DNA of 64,000 nt from Epiperipatus broadwayi (GCA_028023455.1 JAQFVV010000042.1:5911922-5975921), one strand, 5' to 3'. Positions 1 through 12,365 are shown, counted from the first letter of the stretch. Notes: generated from the letters alone by a model not told the origin. Translations and numbers: made by a program.

Positions 1-2689
1 ATACTCGTAATAAATAAATAAAAATTTAAATTTAAGTTCCAGACTGAAAGTATCAAAAGAAAAATAATTTATTTATTTAGGTGGGGGGGTGGGGGGGGGT
101 ACAATTAATAATTGTCTCTTTTAAAAGTTATAAAAAATGGAATTAATCTATCAAATAAAATTTCTAAATGATTACTAAATAGTTTAAATGAATTACAAAT
201 TGTCACAAAAAAATTAGATATATAAACCTTTTGTTTATTTTAATGTTTAAATCAATATATGATCTATGAACACAGTAATTTTAACATTATTAAATTATGA
301 GTCATTGTTTGCTGACAAGATTTTTGAAGGCTTGTGTATTGAGAGAAAGATTAGTGAGGGGTTTTTTTTTTCTGAAGTGAAACTTGTATCTCACCAGCAA
401 ACCATTCTATCAAAAAAATAAGTTAATAAAAATCATATAATTATATAAAATATCTTAATCATACAGTTACATAATTTAATGTGCTTACAGTTTATATTTA
501 ATCACTATTTGAGAGTGGTAATCTTCAGCTATTTGTGTAAGCATGGCTAATAAGTAAATATTTAATAGTAGTAGCAAAGAAATCCCTGGATTAGTTTTAG
601 GCTAATGGTCTTCATCAATAGGAAACATTTAAAAACTAATCCAGGAATCTGACATTAAGTAATCATAGATTATTCTGACAGGTGACTCACACCCTATTTT
701 GTTTGCCAAATATTAATTAGTGTATTTTTGGCAGCCTCACTAATAAACTATTTAATTAAATGATATTTACACAATTAAATAATTATATAAAGTCATTTAA
801 CAAATGTAATTTTAATCGAGGCCTATTCACAACAATGATTCCCCAATAAATATAGAAATGATGGTTGATTATTTTGTTACTGGATAAAAACTTTTTGTAA
901 GCTAGCATGAGAGGTATGTTGTTTTTTAATTATTCATGCACAATGCTTATATTTCTTGAAATCACTCTTACTGCTAATGCATGATTGTAAATGCTGATAA
1001 AAAATGTTAATGGCTTCTAATATTTATAGTTCTGGAAGATATGGATAGCCTGGCCTGAGTGAAAGAACCTGATTAGATTGGAATACATATTATAAACCAT
1101 TAACATTTTATTATGTGTTTGAAGTATAGTAGTGATAAAAGTGATTTCAAGTGATATACGGTTGATTGCATGAGTTGAAAGATAGGGAAATGATTTTTAA
1201 AAAAGAAAAATCTGTAGTTTTAAATAATTGTAGTCTAATTTAAAATCTATATCTGAAATGAAAAAAAAGTAATAATTTCTAATGTAATAAAGAATGGATA
1301 ATGATCATTTGTGTATTTATTGAAGTCATCATTGTGAATAATGCTGCTAAACTTACAACACTTGCATTTACATTTTTTAAATAATTAAGTGTAATCAACT
1401 CATCATAAGGCATCCATCATCAGTATTCTTTGGTCCTGAAATCAGTATCATAGAAATATTTATTTTTTCATGGCTCTATCATCTCACTTAGTAATTTTAT
1501 TCCATCTATTATTGACAATTCATGGTATCAAGTCAATATTTTTATTCCTGGATAGATTTTTTTTTAAAAAAAAAAATTGAAACAATGTAAAATATTATTA
1601 CTGTGCACATATACACATATTATAATTAATTTGAATAATGATGCCTTAATTAAATTTTTATAAACTCTAATTATAGACTTCCCAAAATATTTTTATGATT
1701 TTGTTGCAGATGTATGTATATCTTTCAAAGTTTTGTAGTTTTAGGGTAGGATCTTATTTAGGAACACATAAAAAAAAAATTTGTTGTCAAAAAATTGTTT
1801 AAAAAAATCAAAACAAAAACACAAGCATTATTTCACCACCTTCCAGCATAATACTTTAATTATAAATTAACATGCAATCAGATCTTTCAAATGTATCAAA
1901 CTTCTGTCATTATTTTGGAGCAATGAGATGAAGTAAAGAAACTTGTCATAATTACTAAAGCACATTAGACTATATTTTTTAAATTAAAGCAAAATGTCAG
2001 AGATTTTAAATAACAATAAAACATTATTATTAAGGGGTAGGGTTTTTTTTATACTGTATCTAATTACTATAATTAATATTAATCATGATTTTTTGAACAT
2101 CATTACTGACATTAAAGTTATATTTAATTACACAGACACTTTTTTGTAAATAATAGATGTTGAATGTTTTGAATTATAAAGTTGGGCCTTACCCGTACAA
2201 TAAGATTGTCATTGCATTTGGTTCCAATTCCTCTCTATCCCCCCCCCCACACACACAGATATTTAAATCTGTTGATAGTCTGAATGCTATAAAATATATA
2301 CTTTCAAATGTATAATGTATATAAAAGACATTTTTGTCATGGGTCTTTTATATATAATCTATACATACTCTTGGATACAAATTTAAAAATTATGTAATAT
2401 ATTGATTAAAACATGAAAAAAAATAATTAAAATCAACTATTGCAAGTAGACAAACCTATGCAAGGTATATACGTTTTCAATTTCTTGGCACTGCATCCCT
2501 CACATTGCATCCATCTATCAGCACAAAAATCTATATCATCTTTTACATGCTGTTATCTCACTTAAAAATGTTAGATTTGGATCTCCATGCTTTGCTAACA
2601 GTGTAATATTTTTCCATTGTATCACTCTTGTAGTACAGGGGCTTGTTTATAGAAATATATTATGCTTATATATGCATTTGTATTTTTAG
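1..2689. other. AT-rich non-coding DNA, nothing firm
   Basis: No coding signal found. It holds homopolymer runs (G-run near 80-100, T-run at 362), a short CA/C-run at 2236-2257 and one palindrome (586-645) listed separately. It is presumed upstream intron or flank of drk. Confidence 0.5.
582..645 (-). repeat. small palindrome with a decayed hammerhead-like core
   Basis: A 13-base inverted repeat (CTGGATTAGTTTT at 586-598 and its complement at 632-645) surrounds a segment whose minus strand reads UUCCU, UUGAUGA, 13 nt, AAAACUAAUC, then AGGGA. This is the order and spacing of the family 1 hammerhead at 22920-22976 with the C of CUGAUGA and the G of GAAA changed. UUCCU/AGGGA would form helix I. 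I infer a dead relative; chance similarity cannot be excluded. Confidence 0.3.
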
Positions 2690-3417
2690 AGTTACAGGAA
2701 ATGTTGCAGGAGTTATCAGATGAAAGTAGGACTAAAGATAAATGTTAAAAAGACTAAAGTAATGTTTAATAGATTTTCTCAAAATATGAAAATAAAGATT
2801 GATTATGATGAGTTAGAAGTTAACAGTTACAATACCTTGGTCAGATTATTAATACAGATGGAAACATATAATGGATGAAATTAATCATAGAATTAAACTT
2901 GGTTGGAGTGCTTTTGGTAGAAATAACTTGATACTAAAAGGAAATATGCCTATGTGTTTGAAAAGAGGGTTTTTAATAAATGTGTTTTGCCAGTTCTTAC
3001 TTATGGATCTGAGACTTGGACACTTAATAGAAGAGCAATACAGAGACTTCAGACTACTCAAAGAAGTATGGAGAGATGCATATTGGGGATAACAAGAAGA
3101 GATCAAAAACGCAACGTATGGATATGAGAACAAACAGGTGTTACTGACCTCATTGAAAAAATTAAGATTGTAGTGGAGTTGGGCTGGATCTATTGCTAGA
3201 AGAGATGATAATAGATGGACAATTGAAATTTTAAACCGGATTCCAAGAGATTGTAAAAGACCCAGAAAGAGACCACATGTGAGATGGAAGGATGAAATAA
3301 GAAAGGGTGCAGGGGTGATGTGGAGAAGAGAAGCTAAAGATCGGAAAAGATGGATTGAACTTGGGAGAGACCTTCATCCTGCAGTGGATTGATAATAGTT
3401 GATGATGATGATGATTC
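2690..3417 (+). pseudogene. RTE-type LINE, 3' end (RT C-terminus and tail)
   Basis: A decayed C-terminal part of a non-LTR retrotransposon polyprotein is readable across frames. It includes a KTKVMFNRF-like segment, MDEINHRIKLGWSAFGR, LTYGSETWTLNRR, a W-AGSIARRDDNRWT-like segment, KRPRKRPHVRWKDEIRKGAG and RKRWIELGR. These are hallmarks of the RTE-clade C-terminus (seen in CFDP2-like sequences). It ends with CAGTGGATTGATAATAG and a (TGATGA)n microsatellite at about 3398-3415, the typical RTE 3' tail. Several stops and frameshifts make it dead. A minus-strand relative lies at 10790-11470. Confidence 0.85.
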
Positions 3418-4889
3418 AATAATTGTCTTTTAATTTTATTCATAAATAATTACTATTTTTACAACTACATCAATCATCATTATTCTTATTCTCATTCTCT
3501 TTCCAATTCCTGTACAAAATCTAATCATTGCAAAGCTCCGATCATGACAATGGAACTGTATTCCTGTGCAGTCACATTTCCATTCTTTAAGTATCTGCCC
3601 AGCAAATTCTAATTCATATATATACAGTACAGATTGCATTTATTTTTTTACTAAACTGTTTTTATTACTTCTGAATTTTCATTATGAAATAAAAATAAAT
3701 GTTTGCAGTTTAATATGTGTGTGTATTCTAGTAAAAAGATGACTGGTTCTCTGTCTGAGCTGTCTCCAGGGTCATTTGTGATCAATACATGTGTTACATA
3801 ATGACATAGTTTAGCTATTCACAAAAATTTTAATGTGCTAGTGTGACTGGGCCAGTGAGCAACAATATAAATTGCGGTGTTGTTTCATACTTTTGTCACA
3901 AGCTTCTAGATAACCTGAATAGAATCAGGTATGCTCTTTTCATGGCTATCTTTAATTTTGGAAAAAAACCAAGTCAATAAAAACTAAATTATGAGAATAG
4001 GGCAGATGTTCACTCATTAATGCTTTTTATTTTGGCCACAAAATTAGAACAATTGTAGCACTGTGCACCAATGCTTTACCTTGGAACTATAGCCAAAAGC
4101 TTTACAGTATTCAGATTACTTGTGCAAAATTTTGGCATACAAGTGATTCAAAATACTAAAATAATAGTTATCATTTATCTTTGATCTTCAGGAATATATT
4201 TATGATGAATAATGCCTTTAAAAAAAAAACCCGCAATGTTTTGATACAGGCCTTTTATATTTGCAAATTTTTTGATTTTATGTCTTTCAGCAATCTCTAT
4301 TGTGCACTCTGGTAATTGTTTAATGTATGTTACTGAAAACATCACTCCAGATTTATAGTTGTGGTTTTGCAATGTTACATTTTGTCATTTTTTTGATTGA
4401 TTATCTATAAGTGAAGCATAAAGCACATGGACATCTTTTTCAAATCTGTTAAAATACAATGGGTCATTAGTTTTGATGATGATACGGCAATCAGTTTAAA
4501 AGAATTTTGACAACTTTTTGCACATTTTCTTCACTTCCAGTTATCTCTGATATGCCTGATTATGGATCATCTTCGATGCTGTCTCTATCGTCATAAAATC
4601 TTGCAAACCTCTTGAAAACATTCTTGCAACTAATAGCTTCACTTCTGTAAACAACTTTAATTATTTCAAACACTTAAGCAGCAGTTTTTTCAATTTAAAA
4701 CAAAATTTAATGTTAGCACATTGTTTCATAGTGGATTCTTTACAACAGTACCAAACATATATTTCATATTGTAATTCATAATCGAAACATGCTAGTGTCT
4801 TAAATTTTTTGTGATGAGTAGGTAACTATGTCACTATATAAATATTGATTCAAATATGGCACTGCTGCCAGTTTTAAAATAGAACCAAA
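3418..4889. other. AT-rich non-coding DNA
   Basis: No gene, RNA or repeat recognised by eye apart from short homopolymers. Confidence 0.4.
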
Positions 4890-6768
4890 ACGTTTGTCTT
4901 TTGATAGCCAATCACGGCCGCTTGTCGGCGTTGTTTATGTGTTAAAACAATAAAATGTAACAGTACCGGGCCGCGATTTTAAAAACAGGGTGACTTTTTT
5001 TGATCTCTTAAATTTTTTCTACTCCGTCTTCTAATATTTCATTTTTAGTGGGGGGTTTTTTTTTGGCTATATGGGCAATTTTTTTTTTTGACTTTAACTT
5101 TTATTTTTGAAATCAATTTTTATTACCTTTTTTTAAAAAATAAATACAACCAAAAAATGACTTCTGTCTTTTAACTTTTACAAAGTATTTCTCAATACAC
5201 CCCCCCCTCCCCGAATAAAATAAGATCAAAACTTTGGACTTTTTCAAGTTTCTTTTTTTTTTTTGTTTAAAAATACAGCCACTTTTTTTTTGGGGGCCAT
5301 AAGGCAAATTTTTTTTGCCTTTATTTGTATACTGCTGATATACTAAAACTTTTATTTTTAAAACCAATTTTTATTACCTTTTTTAAAAAATAAAAACAAA
5401 CCAAAAATAACTTTTGTCTCAGTGAAGGCAAAGTATTTTTCTCAACCCACTCCCCCCAAAAAAATTAAAGTAAGATCCTTTTTGGCTTTAACTTCTATTT
5501 TTGAAATCAATTTTTATTATCTTTTTTTAAAAATAATAACAACCAAAAAATAACTTGTGTCTATAACTTCAAAGTATTTCTCAACCACAACCCCCAAATT
5601 AAAATAAAATCGAAACTTTTGACTTTTTCAAGTTTCGTTTTTTTTTTTGTTGTTGTTGTTGTTTAAAAATATGGCCACTTTTTTTGGCCTATAAGGCAAT
5701 ATTTTTGGGGGCTTTATTTGTATAGTCCTGATATACTAAAACTTTTATTTTTAAAATCAATTTCTGTTACCTTTTTTTTAAAAATAAAAACAAAAAATAA
5801 CTTTGGTCTCTATCATTTGTCTCAGTGAAGACAAAGTATTTCTCAACCCCCTCCCCCTCCCCTCCCTGCCCAAAAATTAAAATATCAAATCTTTTGACTT
5901 TTTCAACTTTCATTGTCTTTTTTTTTTTTTTTTTTAAGCCGGTGATTATACGGTGATTTTTTTTGGCTTTATTTTTATTACGCGATGTTTATTTTGCTTT
6001 TTTTAAAAAAAAAATGTTGCCTATTAATTACATTTTTTGCTCCTTTCAAAACACCAGCACAAAAAAAAATTACAATAACATCAAAACTTCAGACTTTTAC
6101 ACATTTCATTTTATTTTTTCAGATTTAAAATACGGTGACCTTTTTTTGGCTGTACGGTGATTTTAATTATGCGATTTCTATTTTGCCCTCACTATTAATG
6201 ATATTTTTGTTCCTTTTATTTTTTTCTACTATGTCTTTAAAATTTTATTTTTAAGAATGGAATAATTCGATTGCAGAAGCCTGACATCGGTAAGTGGTAC
6301 AATTTGTGCGCCATTTTATTTGTCTCGTATAATTTCTCGCGAAAGCATGAGTTTTCGCATGAGCTCGGCCGAAACGTGTTCGGCCCTACCCTTTCCCAAT
6401 ATTTTGTAAATTCTATGTTGGGTCGAGATGGTGTGACAATTCTTAGTGAGTCAGACTGTGTGATTTAAGTAGAAATTAAGTTACTCTGCTATGGAGATAT
6501 CAAAACTTTTGGCCACTTGAAATCCAAACACCTTCAGACGATACAGTAACAATTAGTGAATTGTGCAAATTTGTATAAAGTGTCTCAAAGCACAAATCAG
6601 GCCATAATATTTCTGTGCAAAGCCACCGAGCGGCCTGCAATGGCTAAGATAAACATAACTGTTTTCTTAGCTGTGAGTGTAGGCCGTGGAAATGGCATTT
6701 TTATGTGTTTTAACACATAAATGATGTCGTTAAGCGGCCATGACCAGCTATCAAAAGACAACCCAAGC
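4890..6768. mobile_element. foldback/MITE-like element with T-rich tandem core
   Basis: The ends are an inverted repeat of about 57 bp. The left end runs from GTCTTTTGATAGC through GGCCGCTT to TTTATGTGTTAAAACA near 4893-4950; the right end is its complement at about 6709-6766. Between them is a T-rich core with tandem structure (next entry) and a more GC-rich stretch at 6270-6470 of unknown function. A third copy of the end sequence (GGCCACGACCAGCTATCA) is at 52583-52632. No transposase is visible, so I call it non-autonomous. The superfamily is unknown. Confidence 0.65.
5089..6180. repeat. T-rich higher-order tandem repeat (about 391-bp unit)
   Basis: Two diverged monomers alternate. Type a starts near 5089 and 5480, type b near 5320 and 5712, giving a higher-order period of about 391 bp. 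Shared words include AATCAATTTTTATTACC, TTTAAAAAATAAA, ACAACCAAAAAAT and CAAAGTATTTCTCAA, followed by C-runs. A further pair of blocks at about 5940 and 6130 repeats TACGGTGA...TTTTTTGGCT. Homopolymer lengths in this block are prone to assembly error. Confidence 0.65.
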
Positions 6769-7525
6769 ACCTTTTCACTGGATCACATTGTATATCTGAT
6801 TAAAACTAGACATTATTTTAAAAGAAAATACTATGAAGTGCCAATATAATTTTAAAATTACAAGTAATATCTTTAAAAGTTATAAATACAAATTAAACAA
6901 TATCAAAAATTAAGTTATTAACTTTTTTCTTCAGTTTTTTATCTAAGAATATATTTGTAATTTCAATGACAGTTTCCTTATCGGATTAGCAGCTATTAGC
7001 TTGTTATAAGATGGCATCTTTTATGATTGTAATGCAATGCAATTGAAATGTGAACTAGAAACTTAACATTTCTTTGGGTTTTTTTTTTCATTTCTATTTT
7101 TATTTTATTTTTAATTTTAGATAAGTACATTAGTAGATTTTAAGTAATGGGGCCCTCTCTATGTGTTAGTAAATAATCATTAAATTATTCTTATCTATAA
7201 ATACATAATAATGATATCATTTTTTAGATAAAATAGTTTTGATCTAATTGAAGAGAGCTGATTAAGTCAAATTAGATATTAGGATCCATTACCCTCTCTC
7301 CCTCCACTAATATTTACAATTATTTATTCGAAGTGCAGTAATGGATAACATAATTGTAAAAAATATACAATTAAGTAAATAAAAATAGCAAAAATGAAGA
7401 AGGAAATGAACTTTGCACATGGGTATTTGTCATGCTTCTATGAAGGTGCCTTGTGATCTTGAATATGATAAACTTTAGAAAATATTTAATATTTTGTACC
7501 TTAAATTGCAATACTACAAGAAAAA
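6769..7525. other. AT-rich non-coding DNA
   Basis: No feature recognised. Confidence 0.4.
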
Positions 7526-7829
7526 TAATTAGAGGGGATTTGAACCTAGACTTTCAAGCTTCCTTCAGTCATTTATTCCATCTATACAACTGAGACACAT
7601 GATCATAAACATGTAAAAAAGATAAATGATCTTCAATATATATATATATGTTTCATGTTGAACCAGCACTTATCGGTCAGTCCAGATCATTTGGTCTGGT
7701 TCAGCACAAAATACATATATAAAGATCATTTATCTTATTTACGTGTATGTGGTCATGTGTATCAGTTGAATAAGATGAAGTGGATACTGATGGGAGCTTA
7801 AAGTCTGGGTTCAAACTCCCTTTAATTAC
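7526..7829. repeat. foldback repeat with tRNA-like ends, family 3 relative
   Basis: An inverted repeat of about 300 bp. The outer arms carry TTTGAACC...GACTTTCAAGCT on the left and the complement (AAGTCTGGGTTCAAAC) on the right, which resembles an RNA polymerase III box B (GGTTCAANTCC). The middle carries a decayed hammerhead core (7626-7690). A shorter relative without the ribozyme is at 50668-50808. Confidence 0.6.
7626..7690 (-). ncRNA. degenerate hammerhead-like motif, family 3 relative
   Basis: The minus strand aligns with the family 3 hammerhead: AUGAUC, CUGGAC, then CCGAUAA where family 3 has CUGAUGA, then GUGCUGGUUCAACAU, then GAAAC. The outer helix I (AUGAUC/GAUCAU, 6 bp) is kept but the catalytic box has two changes and helix II is weakened, so I expect it to be inactive. 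Confidence 0.45.
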
Positions 7830-8400
7830 ATCTAGCTCAAGTATATATATACTATACTTGTATTTAAATATTGCAATAAAATACTAAATATCTTCTTTCT
7901 TTTTTTTAAATTCTATTTCAGTTCAAAAAATGATCACTTTTACCTTTTATATAATTGAGATGTATTGTTTTCTAAGAGATTTTAATGTACAGTACTATAT
8001 TTAATTAAATTAAAGTTTACATAACACTTTGAACGTACATTATTGTAGAAATGTGCTTACATACTTGAAAACTTATTTAAAAATAATAACATTCTTGTTA
8101 GCATCTAATGTAATAAATCTTTGTAGTGTCCTTAAGCATCTTTTTAGTACTGAGCTTCCAAATTAAGAAATTAATGTTATTCATGAAGTTAAGAAAATTT
8201 ATTATAAGTAAAATATTTTTTCCTTCGTTTGAAAGTGAGAATAATTGGTCAATGATAATTATGTATTTACACTCTTTTTTGTTCAAATATTGTAGAAAAA
8301 TAATGGAATTAAATCCATTGTTTCAATTTGTTTACTAATATAGATAATTGTTTTTTTTATTTCTCAATAAATCATTTTATCCATGTAATGATTAATATTT

Positions 8401-8733
8401 CTGTAGTGTAATTTTCACTACTTTATTCTTATGCAAGTAGGGACTGGTTTCTATCTAGTTTAAAACCTTGAGGAGGGATGTAATCATAAACATATGACCA
8501 AAGACATTTTTTTCCATATGTCATAGCATCGGCCAGGACGCGAACCCACATCCGTTTGCAACCAATTACTTGCTTGCAAGGTGGGTGCGATGACCTCTCG
8601 GCTAACAACGCTTGACTATTTTACAAGCGTCTTTGGTCATATGTTTAGCATATGAAAATTACACTATAGAAATCTTATTCATTATTACATAATCTCTAGT
8701 CTAATGAATGACTAATAAAAATTATTAATATTT
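8401..8733. repeat. foldback repeat, interrupted by tRNA-like insert
   Basis: The arms start CTGTAGTGTAATTTTCACTA on the left and end with the complement (AAAATTACACTATAG) on the right. They are followed by a shared tail ATAATCTCTAGTCTAATGAA to AATTATTAATATT. The same repeat without the insert is at 45868-46160. An inner inverted pair (AAACATATGACCAAAGAC at 8488-8505 and its complement at 8629-8646) brackets an 88-nt tRNA-like segment. Confidence 0.6.
8525..8612 (-). ncRNA. 88-nt tRNA-like element (SINE head or tRNA pseudogene)
   Basis: On the minus strand a box A-like TTAGCCGAGAGGTCATCGC and a box B-like GTGGGTTCGCGTCC are spaced as in a tRNA with a long variable arm (Ser/Leu class). The ends can pair as an acceptor stem (AGCGTTG with CGATGCT, wobble included). 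The anticodon arm does not fold cleanly, so it is not a functional tRNA. A second copy of exactly 88 nt is at 61606-61693; both are followed by TGACATATGG and a homopolymer. I infer a tRNA-derived SINE. Confidence 0.6.
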
Positions 8734-8743
8734 TAACCATATA

Positions 8744-9921
8744 CACCTGGGTCTCGTTTTACGCGATAGATAGGTTCCTCAGAAAACACGTGCAAACGAA
8801 ATTGCACAAAAATAGACATAACTTACATTGAAAAAGGGGGGATGCGGTCTGTGATTTTTCAAAATTCGCGTAAAAGCAAAGCACCAACGTAAAATTACTT
8901 TAAAATTCGCGCAAAAAAAAAAAATAAGGAAATAAAATATGACTAATAAAAAATTGATACAAGACAAACTTTTTTTAACTATAATATTTAATTTTATTCA
9001 AAATAATATATTTTTATGCATAATTTACAGTACAGTAATTTACATTTTTTTATACACGTTTTAATTATTATCGCTATTTGCCCCAAAACACGTTCGTTTG
9101 CAAACTAGTAAAAAGTCAGATTTTCATGTGATGTGATGTATTTGGCTTCTCCTTAAACGAAGTCAAGAATATCTCAGCAATTATTCTCACAAGAGGAAAT
9201 ACAACTAGCGTCAAGTTCACTCTCATGTTGTGTTAAGTTTTCTGTTGACGACGACGATTTTATTAATTGTTTATGAACTTAGACTTATGATAATAAAAAG
9301 ACATTTATTCACCAGTGCTGGGAAAAATTTAATTAAAATTAACAACTAAAAATTAAATTCTTATTTTTGCCTTTAATTTTCAATTCCGTTTAAAAATCAA
9401 ATTTCGTTTTACATCACATTAATTTCAAGTCGCCTGTAAGTAATTTTTAAATTGTTAATTACAATTAAAAATCAGATTTTAATTTTTAATTATGCCCACT
9501 GCTATTACTGACCTTTTAAAAATAAACTTGTGGACACTAAATGATTAATAATTGATTACATTCTTTTTTAAAAAGCAAAAACAGAATGTGATTTAAAATG
9601 CAAAATTAACATGCACAATGTTTGAACAAATTTACATTATAATCTTGTAAATTTTAATGTGTGTATACATAAAATGTGGAAATCATGATTTTAATTTTAT
9701 TATTGCATAAAATCTTACTATTATAAAGCACTGAAAATATTGAAATTATTAAGATGAAAGTAGAATTCCAATAATGTGCTATTACTTTCAATATAACGTA
9801 AGTGCTCAAAATTTATTATTTAAAATAATAGCGCATTATCGGAGGTCGACTTCCGGTGAAACACGAATCGCGTAACTTCAAAATCGTGTTAAATAAGTCC
9901 GCGTAAAAAGAGACCCAGGTG
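8744..9921. mobile_element. pogo/Tigger-like non-autonomous DNA transposon (1178 bp)
   Basis: Terminal inverted repeats begin CACCTGGGTCTCGTTTTACG on the left and end CGCGTAAAAAGAGACCCAGG + TG on the right. The element is flanked by TA on both sides (8742-8743 and 9922-9923), the Tc1/mariner/pogo target duplication. The GTCTCGTTTTACGCG form is typical of Tigger/pogo ends. No transposase ORF is left. A smaller possible MITE with CAGTGCTGGG...CCCACTG ends (9313-9501) sits inside it, but its 8-bp duplication is poor. Confidence 0.75.
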
Positions 9922-10789
9922 TATTATGAATAATGGGAAAAATTTGTATGCATTATTATATCTATAAATAAATTACATTGTGCAGTTTAGCATAGAGTTG
10001 CTATCTCAAGAACTAAAAATTTCTTGGATTGATTAAATATTTATTACAGTAAAAATTTGTTTGCTTATTTAAGCAGATGTGTTAAACTTACCCTGTCACT
10101 TTAAGTGTTTGAACATCAAGACTTGAATATATGATCATAAGCTTGTCAATAGTTCTGCTATTCTTAGGTTTATAAATTCACTTTTTAGACAAAGCAAAAC
10201 CATTTCAATACTATTGCTTTCCATGATTAAAAATCAGCCATTCTACATACAACAAATCCAACTGGTTTTAGAATTGGAAAGTATTGTAGAAGTAGACACA
10301 GAATGTTAAGATCATAAACATATCAAAGAATATGAAGTACTGTTAGAAAAATAAAAGGAATTTTGGATGGGTGAGTGGGGGATATAATAGACATAATGAC
10401 AGCAAGATGATGACATATCAAGTAAATTATCACATGACCACTAGTTTATTTCTCTACTAAATATTTATAGTCAGCTTATAACCAATATAATTAAAATATA
10501 TAAATACTGATTTAGCTTCAGTACTATTGAGTTTGACAAACAAAATAGTCAGCATTCAAAATCTTAGAATCTTTCAAATCATTAGCTTGGAAAAAATAAT
10601 ATCAATAAAATTATTATTGCATTAAATATTTTCTTCTACTTAAATGAAAGTCATTAGATTGTTTTAGCTTATCATTTAGGATATAGTATGACTAAATAAT
10701 TGTTTAGATAATTATCTGAGATTACTATTAATTAACACAAAAGTGTGTTTGTAATCATATTTTTCTAATTTGTTCATAATCCTTTGTTA
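9922..10789. other. AT-rich non-coding DNA
   Basis: No feature recognised. Confidence 0.4.
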
Positions 10790-11470
10790 TAAAATATACT
10801 ATCATTTTCAATCCACTGTAGAATGGTCTCTCCAAGTTTAATGTTTTTTTGATCTCTAGTCTTTCCTTCATATCATACCAGCATACTCTCTTATTCCATC
10901 CATCCATCTCCCTATGTGGTCTCTTTCTAGGTCTTTTACATTTTTTTGGGATCCAGTTTAACATCAACTTTCTATCTATTATTATCTCTTTTAGCAATAT
11001 GTTCAGCTCATTTCCATTTGATTCATAATTCTTTCAGTAATGTCAGTAATTTGTCTGTTCTTAGGTCCATGTATTTTGTTTTCCATACTTTCTTGTTACT
11101 CCTAATATATATCTTTCCATACTTTGTTGAAAAGTCTGAAGTTCCTTAGTTCTTCTATTAAGTGTCCAAATCGCAGATCCATAAGTAAGAACTGGTAAAA
11201 TACATTCATTAAAAATCTTTCTTTTCATGTACATAGGTATATTTCCTTTTAATGTTATTTCTACCAGAAGCACTCCATCGAAGTTTAATTTTATGATTAA
11301 TTTCATCAAATCATTTGTAATTGTTAATTTCTAATTCATTATTATCATTTTTTTTTTTCTGAGAATATACATTGAACATTTAGTTTTTTAACATTTATCT
11401 TTAATCCTACTTTTTTTTACTTTCATTTGATAACTCTTGCAACATTTCCTGAAGCTCTGAAGTATTATTT
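10790..11470 (-). pseudogene. RTE-type LINE, 3' part, minus strand
   Basis: This is the reverse-strand relative of 2690-3417. Readable pieces are MMKLIIKLNFDGVLLVEIT, CILPVLTYGSAIWTLNRRTK, ELQTFQQSMERYILGVTRK and KKCKRPRKRPHREMDGW. It begins with the same GAAATGTTGCAAGAGTTATC segment as the plus copy and ends near GTGGATTGAAAATGATAG, without a clear TGATGA tail. Frameshifts and stops throughout. Confidence 0.8.
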
Positions 11471-12230
11471 GCAAAAAAAAAAAACAACAATCACATGATC
11501 TGCAAAATGTAGATGACTTAAATAATTTACTTCTACTTCCTAGTTTTCCTTTTTAATTTACAAATTTTTAAATTAATATAAATTTATTTCATTTTGTAAT
11601 TACACATATATCACATTTATTAATATATATATATCAAGGATCTCATAAATATAGTGGTAGCACAACATTCTGATATGTCCATTTTCTGGATTTGAATAAA
11701 TCTTGAAATATTTTTCTGGCTTCAATTAAATTTACCATGTTTTTTTTTTATTCAAGTGATCAACCCATGGCTAACCAACCTTTATTATTAAGAAAATGTA
11801 TATCTTGCATTTTTAGATAGAGGAGCAAATTTTTATCACCAATAATATTTGCCATGTTTAGCCTTTGTCTGCAATAGATTATTTGAAGCTTGTCTATATA
11901 TATTATCAGCATTTAATTATTTATTTATAAAAATAAAATTCCTTTTTTTTTAAATGCTTTGTTGTAATATATAGTTATTAATTTATTTAAATATAGTAGC
12001 ATCTGATTGGATGTCCTGTTGCTAAATGAAATTTGGCATTAAGTCAAATAATTTTTTTTTTTTCACTTAGAAATAGATCTAATGATAACGCTACATATTA
12101 TTACTAATATACAGGATAAGCCAAAGTTACTTTATCATGTGATTTTATTAGCATAACTAATTAAACATTAACAAAAATACAGAATAATTGAATGGTTTAT
12201 TATTTGTGAGTTCATAATAAGTTAAACAAG
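11471..12230. other. AT-rich non-coding DNA
   Basis: No feature recognised. Confidence 0.35.
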
Positions 12231-12365
12231 GCAAAACTCTCCATACAGTAGTGCTATCCTGTGCCAACCAGAGTTGTCAATGGATGCCAGAAGGCTTGTG
12301 CATAAAATCCCTATCTCTGGTTGGCTCAGGGTGGCACTATTGTATGGAGAGTTTTGCCTTGTTTA
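12231..12365. repeat. short foldback repeat, family 1 ends only
   Basis: Near-perfect inverted repeat: AACAAGGCAAAACTCTCCAT at the left and its complement at the right, with GGATGCCAGAAGGCTTGTGC in the middle. The terminal sequences are those of the elements at 22815-23272 and 49947-50282, but the inner part with the hammerhead is missing, so it looks like a deletion derivative. Confidence 0.7.

Noticed and set aside
8449-8465. GAAACCAGUC (minus strand) in the 8401-8733 and 45868-46165 repeats as a fourth hammerhead family
   Set aside because: The GAAA-palindrome-GUC part resembles the others, but no CUGANGA box is present at the right distance in either copy.
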